Of a stretch of 64,000 bases of DNA, positions 1 through 9,905 are shown piece after piece (within the stretch, counting starts at the first letter, position 1; each line of letters begins with the position of its first letter). The DNA comes from Flavobacteriales bacterium UBA1986 (GTDB lineage Bacteria > Bacteroidota > Bacteroidia > Flavobacteriales_G > Salibacteraceae), in contig DDDG01000016.1 in assembly GCA_002336245.1 (NCBI GenBank), positions 34,743 through 98,742 on the forward strand, given 5' to 3'. The notes under the pieces are model-generated. The model was not told the origin of the DNA, did not search any database, and saw only the letters and a list, made by a program, of their open reading frames with translations. Position numbers and translations under genes: made by a program.

Positions 1-686
1 CAGTCTCAATGGCTTCACGAAACGACTTGGTAAACCACTACCGCGTCGACCCAAACAAAATTGATGTCGTATACAATGGCGTTGGGGACGATTTTTTTCC
101 CTTGAATGAAACAGAAAAGGAAGCGGTTCGCACCGAGCTCACAGAAGCTAAGGCTTACTTTGTTTATGTAGGCTCTTTTCATCGGAGAAAAAACATAAAA
201 CGTATGCTCTTAGCCTACGAAAGCTATCGAGAGAGAGGTGGTAAAGCCTCCTTCGTTTTGGTTGGAGAACCTATGTGGAGCACAGGAGAGTTGGAGGGGA
301 TCGTTGCCAAAATGAAATACCGCAATGACCTGATCCTCACAGGACGGAAATCACAGAAAGACTTGACCAAAATAGTAGCCGCAGCGCAAGCCCTGATTTT
401 TGTTTCCTACTTTGAAGGATTTGGAATTCCCATCATTGAAGGCATGAAGGCAGGGGTTCCTGTATTGACTTCTGATGTGAGTTGCATGCCGGAAATTTCG
501 GGTGGAGCCGCCTTGCTCGTGAACCCCTTGAACGAAAAGCTCATTGCCGATGGGATGTTGAAATTGGAGGATCAAGAGCTTCGCATTGATCTTATCAATA
601 AAGGACTTTTTAGAGCTCGTGAGTTTTCATGGAGCAAGACAGCGGAAGGAATTTGGGACAGTATGTTGCGCACCATAGATGCTTGA
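1..686 (+). CDS. Glycosyltransferase family 4 protein, 5' truncated by window edge
   Basis: This is the C-terminal half of a GT-B fold, group 1 (GT4) glycosyltransferase, which moves a sugar from a nucleotide-sugar donor to a cell-surface glycan acceptor in the cytoplasm. The open frame runs off the left edge, and the residues before the first ATG (position 9) already read as family sequence, so the true start lies outside. Visible hallmarks are the inter-domain segment ending in VVYNGV, the YVGSFHRRKN donor-site start, and the E-x7-E signature in EGFGIPIIEGMKAGVPV that contacts the donor. The last 8 bases overlap the start of rnhB, so the two are probably translated together. The exact sugar and acceptor cannot be told from the sequence. 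Confidence 0.9.
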   Translation, partial: VSMASRNDLVNHYRVDPNKIDVVYNGVGDDFFPLNETEKEAVRTELTEAKAYFVYVGSFHRRKNIKRMLLAYESYRERGGKASFVLVGEPMWSTGELEGIVAKMKYRNDLILTGRKSQKDLTKIVAAAQALIFVSYFEGFGIPIIEGMKAGVPVLTSDVSCMPEISGGAALLVNPLNEKLIADGMLKLEDQELRIDLINKGLFRAREFSWSKTAEGIWDSMLRTIDA

Positions 687-1272
687 GTTAGCACTACATC
701 ACGATTTGCTTGAAGCTGGGACCGACGAAGCTGGACGTGGGTGTTTGGCGGGGCCCGTGTTTGCTGCCGCAGTAATCTTACCTCCCGATTTTACCAATAC
801 AATACTGAACGATTCCAAAAAGCTTTCGGAAAAAAAACGCGAGGCTTTGCGTTCTGTAATTGAGAGAGAAGCTCTACACTACGCGGTTGCTCAAGTATCG
901 CCTCAACGCATCGATGAAATCAATATTCTAAACGCCTCCATTGAGGCCATGCACTTATCACTTGATCAACTTCCGGAAAAAGAGTTTGTGTTGGTTGATG
1001 GAAATCGATTCAAGCCCTATCACAACCTACCGCATAAGTGCATTGTAAAAGGGGACGGGAAATACATGAACATCGCCGCCGCGAGTATTCTCGCCAAGAC
1101 TTATCGCGATGAATTTATGCTCAATGCAGCTCTTTCGTATCCTGAATATCAGTGGGAAAGAAATAAAGGATATCCTACTGCGAAGCACATCGAAGCCTTA
1201 AGGGCATTTGGCTCTACTCCACTCCATCGGAAATCTTTCAAGCTTAAGTCAGACCAACTCGGCCTCTTTTAA
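679..1272 (+). CDS. rnhB: Ribonuclease HII
   Basis: Cytoplasmic endonuclease that cuts the RNA strand of RNA/DNA hybrids and single ribonucleotides left in DNA. The 197-residue length is normal for RNase HII. The N-terminal motif DEAGRG (residues 16-21) supplies the first catalytic acidic residues (D16, E17), VLVDGN around residue 106 gives the next Asp, and KTYRDEF around residue 143 the last. The ATG at 679 overlaps the end of the glycosyltransferase gene by 8 bases, which suggests translational coupling. No defect is seen. Confidence 0.97.
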   Translation: MLELALHHDLLEAGTDEAGRGCLAGPVFAAAVILPPDFTNTILNDSKKLSEKKREALRSVIEREALHYAVAQVSPQRIDEINILNASIEAMHLSLDQLPEKEFVLVDGNRFKPYHNLPHKCIVKGDGKYMNIAAASILAKTYRDEFMLNAALSYPEYQWERNKGYPTAKHIEALRAFGSTPLHRKSFKLKSDQLGLF

Positions 1273-1332
1273 GCAATGGCTGTTGACAATAAGCCTCGGA
1301 ATCCTAGCAATACTCAATTATTTTAAGGAATA

Positions 1333-3918
1333 TTGTCACTGGTGAGAAGAATCTTTTTCATACTCGTACTTGGACTCATTCTAGCAGGTGTGGCTTTCAC
1401 GCTTTTTAAGCTGGAACGCAGAGAGGGCTTGTCGCGGTCTGTATACGAAGCCGTCGACAAAGAGAGTGTTGTCATTCTAGATTTTAAAAATCCAAAGTCC
1501 TTCTTTCAGACCCTCGAGGAAAACAACCTCATTTACGACGAGTTTAAAAGCCTTGGAAGTCTTGGTGAAATGCAATCCTTTCAAAAGGCGCTCGACACCT
1601 TGGTTTCCGACAATGGGGCCATTCAATTGCTTGGGTCTACACGATTGATTTGTTCGGCAAAACTCACGCAAGACTCGCTCAATTGGAGCTTTTACCTTCC
1701 CATACTTCCAGCCTTTTCCGAATCGGAAGTTGTAAACTACCTCCTGGATCTAAATCCAGAAGTAAGTGCCGACGAACTCTTCTTTCAACTTGCCACTTTA
1801 CCTAAACTTTATATTGGTATTCGTGATAGAATACTGATTGTATCCAAGCGCAAAGAAGACATAGATTCGGCTTTGAAGAACATAGAAGAAAGCCTTGGCT
1901 TGGGCAACGACCTTAACTTTAAAAGGGTCTTTGACTCCTCAGGAAAAAACAAGAGCCTCATCCTCTTCCTCCAACCAAAGCTTGCTCTTTCTTACATCGA
2001 GAAATCCTTCAATCTCAATTCTGAAGCATTATCTCCTTTCGGCGACTGGTTGGAACTTGACCTCATCCTAAAACCAAATTCCATTCAGCTCGACGGTTTA
2101 AGTCAACACGAAGAGGCTTTGAGTGGGACAGCGTCACACAACATCAAGGATTATTTTGGAGGGATTCCAAAAAGGATAACTCAGTTATCATCCAGCTCTG
2201 TCAACTACAATATGGATAGTATAGGAATGAATCTTTTGGACAGCATGGAGTTCAATTATCATGTAAAGTGGTTGGCAGAATTAAAATCTCAAACCAAAAA
2301 CTTCTTGGCCAATTTTAAATTCTATCCAGCAAAAGATGGTCCTTCTGAGACTGTTTTTGTGTTGAAGGTAAATGATGAGGATGCCTTTAAGTCCTTCATG
2401 AATTCACACGAGGAACTCGATTCAACTCTCTTTGACGAGGGCTTCAGTACTTACACTAAGCATCGACTCCTCTGGGCTAAGGTGTTGAACTTAGACAGCA
2501 TCCACCCACTGCTCATGTATCGAAAAAACTACTTGTACTTTGTTCGGAACGAGGCGATTGGAATGAAAATAACCCAGCATTTACAGAGTAAAAAAGTGCT
2601 TTCCAAGGATGATTATTTCGTCCGCTTCTCCGAAAATATGATGTCGCAAGCTAAGAGGACGAACTTTTGGGCACCCTTTAGAATGCGTGATTTCGAAGTG
2701 GAGAACAACTCCTCTCCCACGAAGGATATCATTGCGGAATATCAGTCTTCGATACAAAAACTGGAGGGGATTAGTTGGCAGTTTGGAGTGGAAGGAACTA
2801 AGACTCAATTTCATCACCTCTTCCTCAAGTACAACCCAAGCATTGAGGAGGAACGCAATACGCTTTGGGAATTTGAGATGAAACAGCGATTGGCGATGAA
2901 ACCACAAGTTTTCATCAATCATTATTCTGGGGCCAAAGAAATATTGGTGCAAGACAGTTCGAAGACACTTTACCTCATCAACAACAAGGGAAAACTCCTT
3001 TGGAAAAGAAGTTTACCAGACTTCATTCTAGGAGAGATTCACATGGTCGACAAGTTCAAAAACAAGAAATTTCAAATCCTCTTCAATACCAACAAAGAGC
3101 TCTACCTCCTTGATCGTAAGGGACGCAATGTAGATGAGTTCCCGATAAAACACTTAGCGGGTTATTCAGCCCCACTCCAAACCTTAGACTATGATGATAA
3201 TAAGAACTACAGAATTTTAATCCCAGGAAATGACAGTAGCCTTTTGAATTACACCCTCGATGGAAAGCTTTTGAAAGGCTGGGCCTACAAAAAGGATGAT
3301 TACACCATTGACGCACAAATTCAGTATACCCAAATCAGGTCGAAAGACTACATCGTTTGTCACACCTCTAAAGGTGAATTCATCGCCTTGAATCGAAAAG
3401 GTGAAGTGCGTCTGAAGTTCAGTCAAGGCAATATGATAGGTACAGAAGGCAGCTGGACCATCGAAAAAGGAAGCGACTTAAAAAAGAGTTTTATTCTCGC
3501 TTTAGACAGCAGTGGGATAATTTGGAAAGTTCAATTCCAGGGCCCGAACAGCAAACTCGGACAAATACCAATTGGCAGTCTTATAAGCATTGGGAATATG
3601 GATAAGGACAAATACCTCGAGGTGTTTTTCGCTGATAGCCTTGGTATGGGCTTCATAGATCAGGACGGCAGTAAAGAGACGATCCTTCTGAGCAGTAAGT
3701 CGTGCAAAGCGCTTGACGCTACTCTACTCAATTCATATGCTTCAATTCTAAAAAGCAAGGGAGAGTTGTTACTTCTTCAAAATGGAAGGCTCATTGAGTC
3801 CGAATCGACGCTTGCTTCGAATCAATTGCCGCTGCTAATGGATTTGAATGAAGACGATCAACTTGAGTTCATCCTCGGCTTAGGGAACCAACTCTATTGC
3901 TTCCCGCATCCAAATTAG
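1333..3918 (+). CDS. Membrane-anchored protein with propeller-like C-terminal half, function unknown
   Basis: I do not recognise the family. The 861-residue product starts with a single hydrophobic segment (about residues 8-24, RIFFILVLGLILAG region), so it is probably anchored in the inner membrane with the rest in the periplasm. The first ~510 residues are mixed alpha/beta with no motif I can name. From about residue 525 onward there are repeated strand-rich units of the type 'xLYLINNKGKLLWKR', 'LYLLDRKGRNVDEFP', 'YTLDGKLLKGW', 'IALNRKGEVRLKF' and 'GFIDQDGSKETI', which resemble PQQ/quinoprotein-type beta-propeller blades. The start is uncertain: TTG at 1333 or GTG at 1342 are in frame, and both precede the membrane segment. 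It lies 57 bases before a DUF5723 barrel and may belong to the same envelope unit. Confidence 0.8.
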   Translation: MSLVRRIFFILVLGLILAGVAFTLFKLERREGLSRSVYEAVDKESVVILDFKNPKSFFQTLEENNLIYDEFKSLGSLGEMQSFQKALDTLVSDNGAIQLLGSTRLICSAKLTQDSLNWSFYLPILPAFSESEVVNYLLDLNPEVSADELFFQLATLPKLYIGIRDRILIVSKRKEDIDSALKNIEESLGLGNDLNFKRVFDSSGKNKSLILFLQPKLALSYIEKSFNLNSEALSPFGDWLELDLILKPNSIQLDGLSQHEEALSGTASHNIKDYFGGIPKRITQLSSSSVNYNMDSIGMNLLDSMEFNYHVKWLAELKSQTKNFLANFKFYPAKDGPSETVFVLKVNDEDAFKSFMNSHEELDSTLFDEGFSTYTKHRLLWAKVLNLDSIHPLLMYRKNYLYFVRNEAIGMKITQHLQSKKVLSKDDYFVRFSENMMSQAKRTNFWAPFRMRDFEVENNSSPTKDIIAEYQSSIQKLEGISWQFGVEGTKTQFHHLFLKYNPSIEEERNTLWEFEMKQRLAMKPQVFINHYSGAKEILVQDSSKTLYLINNKGKLLWKRSLPDFILGEIHMVDKFKNKKFQILFNTNKELYLLDRKGRNVDEFPIKHLAGYSAPLQTLDYDDNKNYRILIPGNDSSLLNYTLDGKLLKGWAYKKDDYTIDAQIQYTQIRSKDYIVCHTSKGEFIALNRKGEVRLKFSQGNMIGTEGSWTIEKGSDLKKSFILALDSSGIIWKVQFQGPNSKLGQIPIGSLISIGNMDKDKYLEVFFADSLGMGFIDQDGSKETILLSSKSCKALDATLLNSYASILKSKGELLLLQNGRLIESESTLASNQLPLLMDLNEDDQLEFILGLGNQLYCFPHPN

Positions 3919-3974
3919 TGACTGAAAGCCTTGGATTCTAAAGGATACTTCCTCTATTTGCATAAAGCCAAATA

Positions 3975-5330
3975 GTGAAGAAAGCACTGCTCTTTTTTGG
4001 AGTTCTTCTCTTCGGACTCACATCGTTTTCACAGGGAGAACTTACCCTGTACAACATGCGGTCGCTTCCGCAGGTGGTGACCCAAAACCCTGCTTTTACT
4101 CCTTACTCTCGGTTTCACTTTAGCTTGCCTATAGTCAGTGGCGTTGCTGTTGGCTTTGCCAATAACACGGTGAGCTTCGATCGACTTCTTGACGTTGAGA
4201 GCATTTTAACAACGGAGCTTGAAGAGAATGCAGATCTGTTCAATGGACTGTACGATGATCTCGACCCAGACCAGAATTTCGCCGCTGCTGACATGCAGGT
4301 CGACCTTTTGCGTTTTGGCTTTAAAATAGGCTGGAATTATTTTGGATTTGCAGCAACCGAGAAAATTTCGGCCTTTGCTACTTTTCCAAAAAGCATTTTT
4401 GAACTCATAGATCCAAGCTTCAGTTTGACCAATGGCTTCGCACCCATCAGTGTGTCAAACGCTTCTTTAAGTCTTACCCACTACCGAGAATACAGCTTCA
4501 CCTACAGTCGGAAAGTACTCGAAGTACTCACCGTAGGCGCTTCTGCGAAATACCTCTACGGCATGGAGAACATCGACGTTCAAAACGTAAGCCTTGAGGT
4601 GAGTTCAGTAAACAGTGGAGGTCTTATACCAGACCTGCAGATGAACGGATCTGCGCAAGTAAACTCCTCTTTGGGCTTGTTGCCTCAGCTCAATGGCGAT
4701 ACTGCTGATTTTGACCTTGGACGATACGGCGCTGGCTTTGCCAACTCCGGCCTTGGCTTCGATTTTGGTGCTCGCTTGGAGGTTCTTGATCGCTTCACCA
4801 TCTCAGCGAGTGTGCTGGATTTAGGCTCCATCAATTGGAAAGAGAACCCGAATAATTTTGATTCTGAAATCAATGTTGCTTTTAGTCAAGAGGAGCTTGC
4901 CAAAGACAGCGGTAGTACGGACGGCTTTTTTCTCACACTTCTAGATACGACGGTTGGCGCGGTAGAAAACGGCATCACTAAAGAGGCCTATAATCAAGCC
5001 CTTACGCCGAAACTTAATCTAGGCTTTGGCGTTTCGCTCACAGACCGCATCGACTTAAACGTACTGAGTTACACTGTTCTTTCAGAAATCCCGAGAAGCT
5101 ATATCATGTTAGGAACGAACATTCGAATTCGAAATTCAGTAAACCTTCTCTTGAACTACAGCGCATCAAATGTTTCCGTTGAGAGCGTTGGCTTCGGACT
5201 ATCATTCAATTTGGGAGCACTCCAACTCTATGCGATCACCGACGACCTAGTATCCATTGCAACCTTTGGGAACAACCTTAACGGTCGAATCGGAATTAAT
5301 TTCACTTTCAGCAATGACTTTGAAGACTAG
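3975..5330 (+). CDS. DUF5723 family outer-membrane barrel-like protein (copy 1)
   Basis: The 451-residue exported protein has an N-terminal signal peptide (KKALLFFGVLLFGLTSFSQ) and then the DUF5723 opening pattern: a short TLYNMRSLPQVVTQNPA stretch followed by long series of alternating hydrophobic/polar strands ending in an aromatic residue-rich barrel. Such proteins are Bacteroidota-specific and predicted to sit in the outer membrane like PorV/FadL-type barrels; no biochemical role is established. It starts with GTG at 3975. Its last 17 bases overlap the ATG of the TPR-CHAT gene, so the two products are likely made together. A second copy with the same domain lies at 14506-15867. Confidence 0.8.
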   Translation: MKKALLFFGVLLFGLTSFSQGELTLYNMRSLPQVVTQNPAFTPYSRFHFSLPIVSGVAVGFANNTVSFDRLLDVESILTTELEENADLFNGLYDDLDPDQNFAAADMQVDLLRFGFKIGWNYFGFAATEKISAFATFPKSIFELIDPSFSLTNGFAPISVSNASLSLTHYREYSFTYSRKVLEVLTVGASAKYLYGMENIDVQNVSLEVSSVNSGGLIPDLQMNGSAQVNSSLGLLPQLNGDTADFDLGRYGAGFANSGLGFDFGARLEVLDRFTISASVLDLGSINWKENPNNFDSEINVAFSQEELAKDSGSTDGFFLTLLDTTVGAVENGITKEAYNQALTPKLNLGFGVSLTDRIDLNVLSYTVLSEIPRSYIMLGTNIRIRNSVNLLLNYSASNVSVESVGFGLSFNLGALQLYAITDDLVSIATFGNNLNGRIGINFTFSNDFED

Positions 5331-8300
5331 ACTCAAGCGAGCCAATTATTTTCTGACGCTCTTGCTCTTCGTTGGCATGAGTACGCTGCAGGCCCAAGAA
5401 GCGAAAGACTCAACTGCTGTGTCAGACAGTTCTGCCGAAACGGGGCAAGTAGAGACTTCGATTTCAACTCAAGCTGCTCCTTTGAGTAAGGACGAACTGA
5501 AGGCTCAAAAAAAAGAGGCTAAATACATTGAGAAGTGGCTCAAGCACATGGAACGTGCTGACCTGTATTACCAAAAGGGTTACTACAAAACTGGGAGTCG
5601 AATTTTACGATTTCAAGAAAAGAAACTTTCAAAGAGAGACACCGTTCCCTCTAGAATTCTAGGAATCACTCAGGTTTCTTACGCAAAATTGCTGAGCGCA
5701 AAAGGAAAAATAATGGATGGTCAAGCCATGCTTTTGAAGGGGCTTGGAACGATAGATTCTAGTAACAACTATCCAGAGTTTCAGAACTACGCTCTCATTC
5801 AGGCGAGCGAAGCCTATTTGGAATTTGGTAATTCATACAGAGCAGACCAATTGGCGATGCTTGCAGAAAATGGAATTTTAAATGAGGTAGAGAACACTGA
5901 CATTATTTTTCTCGGGGATAGCCTGACAGAATTGCCCTTTGATGTTTCAGATTTTGCAGAAAAACTCCAAACTCAATTGGAAAATCTCTCACAGACTGAA
6001 TTCTTGAAAGACCATTTGTACGAAGCCGAACTCGCCAGTATAGAGTCGCGATTTAATATGGGATACTACTCAAGTCTTCAAAAACGGGTAAACCATTTGG
6101 CCGAAATGAGCAGCCTTTATTACGAAGGAAATAAAAAAGAACTCAAGAGGAAAGATCGCAAAGCATGGGAAGGCCGTGCTGCAGCATTGTTGGTATTGAA
6201 AGGTGATATGCTCCGTAAAAAGGGAGATTACCAAAAGGCGCAATTGGTCTACATCGACAACTTTAAGAAGATCAAAACTTTGGTTGGAAAAAGGCACGAG
6301 TTCATGATTCGCAATCAGCTTGGTCACGCCCTCTCCATCCGGGGGGGCAATGCGAGTTCAAAAGAAGCCGACAGCTACTTAAAGTATGCCTGGAAAAAAG
6401 CCAAGAGAAGCAACGACATTTCAAAAGGCAGTCAGTTGTACTACAACATCTTCGAAGAGAAACTAGCACTGTACAAGGATGAGGGCAGGAATAAGAAATA
6501 CAAGAAGACGAGTGGAACGTATAAGTCAACAGTTCTGATTAAACACCAGCGCAAGAATCCCCACTTCATCCGTCAACAGATTCTAGACAACAATCAAACA
6601 GTGTTTTTCGAGAGCAATCCTAAAAAGGCTGAGAGAAAATCGAAAAGAATCTTAAAAAGAAGCGAAGGAATCTTCCCTGAAACTTCCACAAAACTTTTGC
6701 CCTATCACCAGCAAATGTTTGACATCTATGTTCGTCAGAATAGGTTCGACGAAGCCAAAAAAGTATTGTCGGAAATTGAATCCATCAGTGCAGGTAATTT
6801 CGGCCAAGAATCTCCGCGTTATCACATGCACAAGCTAGACCAAGCGAGTTATTTGGTCACTTTCATGAACGATTTCGAGGCAGCCGAAAAAATTTACGAC
6901 TCCAGCTTTCAAGTGGTTGTATCCCCCGAACTTCATGCGTACCACAGTGCATACTCTGGTTATTTGAATAAGTTGGGTGAGCTTTATGAAAAAACAGATC
7001 GTTTCGATTTGGCCATTGATGTTCTTTCTAAAGCAAAACAAGTAGCAGAAGAGAAATACGGCTTATCAAGTACGCAGTATGGAACTTCCTTAGAGAGATT
7101 GGCGGGGGTTTACATCCAAAAAGGTGCTTACGATCAGGCTGAAAAACTGTTGGAAGCCTCAGTAGAAATCATTAAAAAAGAAGAGGGGCGGAAATCGGTT
7201 TCCTATGTGACTTCCATTAAAAGTTTGGGTGAGCTGTACCTCATCAACGGGAAGTATAAGGAGTCTCAGGCGCTGATTGAAGAGTCGGTAAAACTCTCCA
7301 AGAAGTTAAGCGATGAGGCCGTAGACGTCCCTGAGCTTGGAAGTATGGAAGAAATGGTGAACCTCTATATAACTACCGGGCAATTCGACGATGCCGAAAA
7401 GATGTTGACCCGTTCGTTGAAGCAAAAAGAAGAAAAGTTCGGCGCAGGGCATTATCAATTGATCAGTCCGTACAGTCAGTTCGCAGAGCTCTACCTGATC
7501 AAAGGTGATTTCATTAAGGCTGAATCGAACGCCAACAAGGCAAGAGACATTGCCTTGGAAACTCGTAGCGATACCTCACTGAAATACATTGATGCGCTTT
7601 CACTTTTGGGCAACATTCATAAGGAAATGGGGCGAGAAGATGATGCGCTCGCGAATTATGAAAAAGCTTTGGCAGGGAATAGGAAGATTTTTGGCGATAA
7701 TCACATCAATGTCGCCAACTCGCTCATTGAAGTTGCAGACTTGGAGTTGAGTATGAAAAAAAATCCAAGCGGAATTCTACCGAACATTAAAGAAGCCCAA
7801 AACATTTACAAGAGCAAACTCGGGGAAAACCATCCCGATTATGCCCGAAGCTTGGAATTTGAGGCAGTGACTTTCATTCAACAAGAAAGATTGGATGAAG
7901 CCATTGGCCTGCTTGTCGTTGCCCAAGGGATTTACGGAGAAAAATTCGGGAATAAAAGTTTGGAATACAACAACAACCAAGTATTCCTGGGTGACTTGTA
8001 TTACTTCAAGAAGGACTACAAAGAGGCACGTGATAAGTACGAATCGGCTCTAACAGTGTTCAAGAGTGTATTCTCCAAGTATCACCCAAGCTATGTTGGA
8101 GCCGAGGGTAAACTTGCACGAACCTACTACGCCAATAAGGAATATTCTAAATCCATGGAAGTTCTGGACAACACAACGGAAAAGTACCTCGAGTACATTG
8201 AGACCTATTTTCCTTCACTAAGCGATAAAGAGAAAAACCTTTATTGGGCATCCATTAAGGGAGACTTCGAATTGTACAATTCCTTGGCAATAAGCTACGG

Positions 8301-9789
8301 TTCTGATAAGCCGCAGGTTCTTGGAAAGATGTACAACAACAAACTGGCAACGAAGGCCATACTTCTAAACTCGAGCATAAAAGTTCGTCAGAACATTATG
8401 AATTCAGGCGATCTGGAGCTCATAGATATGTACGAGCGTTGGGTAGGAAAGAAGGAACTGCTTACACGTTCTATTGCCATGTCGAACGAAGAGGTTCAGC
8501 AGAAAGGCATCAATAGAGAGCAACTACAACGTGACATCAACATCCTGGAAAAATCGCTCAGCTCAAGCTCGGAAGCCTTTGCTGAAAACAAAACTGAGCT
8601 GTACAATTGGCAAGATGTTAAGAAGCATTTGGGGGAAAACGAATATGCCATGGAAATTGTGCGCTTCAATTATTTCGACACCGACTTTACTGATTCAGTA
8701 ATCTATGCAGCATTGGTTGTTGGGCCGAAAACAACAAAAGCCCCTGATCTGGTCATTCTAGACAATGGAACCCTTTTGGAAGGCAAGTATTTCAAGCGTT
8801 TCCGAAATTCAATCAAATACAAAATTGAAGATCTAAAAACCTACGAGCATTATTGGGCCAAATTCGATAAAATCTTCAATTCTGGTTCCACTGTATTCGT
8901 ATCAGCAGACGGAATCTTTAACCAGGTTAATTTCGAAACCATTAAGGATCGAAATGGCACCTACTTGATCGATAAATACAACCTCGTTTATGTTAGTAAT
9001 ACCAAAGACATTGTAATCTATAGAGATAAGGTCGAGGAAGAAGGAAAACCTGAATACTTGGTAAGCACGGCCATGTTGATTGGAAATCCTTCTTTTAGTT
9101 CAGGCAATTCAACTGGCAAACTAAACAAAGCAAATACGGTTAGTTCATTTGACCCACTCCCAGGGGCCGAAAAAGAAGTAAATCTACTCGGAGACATTCT
9201 AGATGCGAACAAATGGTCGAAGGAATCATACATTGGAGCTGAAGCTACTGAAACAAGGGTAAAAAACATGAAGAGTCCAAGAGTCTTTCACGTTGCCACC
9301 CACGGTTTCTTTGTAAAAGATTCTGAAGTAGAACAAACAGATTTGGGTGCAAACAAGGTTGTAGACAATCCACTCTTGAAGTCCGGGCTACTCTTCACTG
9401 GTGCGGCGGAGCTTTTAACAGATAACAACGTATACAACTTCAATAAAAAAGATGGTATCCTAACAGCTTATGAAGCGATGAACTTGAATTTGGATCACAC
9501 AGAGCTTGTCGTTTTGAGTGCTTGTGAAACTGGATTGGGTGAAGTTAAATCTGGAGAAGGAGTTTACGGTTTGCAGCGTTCATTCCTTGTAGCAGGTGCC
9601 CAGAATGTGATCATGACCCTCTTTAAAGTGGACGATCTAGTCACCCAGGAACTCATCACTTCCTTCTATACAGAATGGCTGGCCACTGGAAACAAGCGAG
9701 CTGCTTTTCTGAAAGCAAAGAAGCAGGTGAAAGACAAGTATGAAGAACCCATTTATTGGGGATCCTTCGTGATGATTGGTATGGATTAA
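5314..9789 (+). CDS. Secreted TPR-repeat protein with C-terminal CHAT (caspase-fold) domain
   Basis: The 1491-residue product is exported: the ATG at 5314 gives a signal peptide (TLKTRLKRANYFLTLLLFVG...LQAQ), whereas an upstream TTG at 5257 would bury it. Residues ~60-1000 form a long array of tetratricopeptide repeats, with the regular 'A..y..AL...' kinesin-light-chain-like units clearest at about 540-970. The last ~330 residues are a CHAT domain, a clan CD cysteine peptidase fold related to caspases and separase. The predicted catalytic pair is His1330 in VATHGFF and Cys1404 in LSACETGLG, followed by the conserved EGVYGLQRSFL and MTLFKVDD blocks. Both residues are intact, so proteolysis is possible, but CHAT proteins with a signal peptide have no established substrate. 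It overlaps the preceding DUF5723 gene by 17 bases. Confidence 0.93.
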   Translation: MTLKTRLKRANYFLTLLLFVGMSTLQAQEAKDSTAVSDSSAETGQVETSISTQAAPLSKDELKAQKKEAKYIEKWLKHMERADLYYQKGYYKTGSRILRFQEKKLSKRDTVPSRILGITQVSYAKLLSAKGKIMDGQAMLLKGLGTIDSSNNYPEFQNYALIQASEAYLEFGNSYRADQLAMLAENGILNEVENTDIIFLGDSLTELPFDVSDFAEKLQTQLENLSQTEFLKDHLYEAELASIESRFNMGYYSSLQKRVNHLAEMSSLYYEGNKKELKRKDRKAWEGRAAALLVLKGDMLRKKGDYQKAQLVYIDNFKKIKTLVGKRHEFMIRNQLGHALSIRGGNASSKEADSYLKYAWKKAKRSNDISKGSQLYYNIFEEKLALYKDEGRNKKYKKTSGTYKSTVLIKHQRKNPHFIRQQILDNNQTVFFESNPKKAERKSKRILKRSEGIFPETSTKLLPYHQQMFDIYVRQNRFDEAKKVLSEIESISAGNFGQESPRYHMHKLDQASYLVTFMNDFEAAEKIYDSSFQVVVSPELHAYHSAYSGYLNKLGELYEKTDRFDLAIDVLSKAKQVAEEKYGLSSTQYGTSLERLAGVYIQKGAYDQAEKLLEASVEIIKKEEGRKSVSYVTSIKSLGELYLINGKYKESQALIEESVKLSKKLSDEAVDVPELGSMEEMVNLYITTGQFDDAEKMLTRSLKQKEEKFGAGHYQLISPYSQFAELYLIKGDFIKAESNANKARDIALETRSDTSLKYIDALSLLGNIHKEMGREDDALANYEKALAGNRKIFGDNHINVANSLIEVADLELSMKKNPSGILPNIKEAQNIYKSKLGENHPDYARSLEFEAVTFIQQERLDEAIGLLVVAQGIYGEKFGNKSLEYNNNQVFLGDLYYFKKDYKEARDKYESALTVFKSVFSKYHPSYVGAEGKLARTYYANKEYSKSMEVLDNTTEKYLEYIETYFPSLSDKEKNLYWASIKGDFELYNSLAISYGSDKPQVLGKMYNNKLATKAILLNSSIKVRQNIMNSGDLELIDMYERWVGKKELLTRSIAMSNEEVQQKGINREQLQRDINILEKSLSSSSEAFAENKTELYNWQDVKKHLGENEYAMEIVRFNYFDTDFTDSVIYAALVVGPKTTKAPDLVILDNGTLLEGKYFKRFRNSIKYKIEDLKTYEHYWAKFDKIFNSGSTVFVSADGIFNQVNFETIKDRNGTYLIDKYNLVYVSNTKDIVIYRDKVEEEGKPEYLVSTAMLIGNPSFSSGNSTGKLNKANTVSSFDPLPGAEKEVNLLGDILDANKWSKESYIGAEATETRVKNMKSPRVFHVATHGFFVKDSEVEQTDLGANKVVDNPLLKSGLLFTGAAELLTDNNVYNFNKKDGILTAYEAMNLNLDHTELVVLSACETGLGEVKSGEGVYGLQRSFLVAGAQNVIMTLFKVDDLVTQELITSFYTEWLATGNKRAAFLKAKKQVKDKYEEPIYWGSFVMIGMD

Positions 9790-9795
9790 GTTCCC

Positions 9796-9825
9796 TTTAG
9801 AAATCGAACAACATCGCTACCTTTG
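9796..9825 (+). promoter_or_regulatory. Bacteroidota-type promoter for the peroxiredoxin gene
   Basis: A perfect -7 box TACCTTTG (TAnnTTTG consensus) at 9818-9825 lies 19 bases after a weak -33 element TTTA (9796-9799). It is in the intergenic gap between the CHAT gene and the peroxiredoxin gene, predicting a leader of about 75 nt. Confidence 0.65.
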
Positions 9826-9905
9826 CGTTCACTAGAAACATGACTTATTTGTCGTGTTCAACATCATCAAGCAAATTATCTAACAACTAAAAAGAGAGTT
9901 TATTT

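Noticed and set aside
5257..5313. Upstream TTG start for the CHAT gene
   Set aside because: It would put 19 residues before the signal peptide; the ATG at 5314 gives a normal signal sequence.
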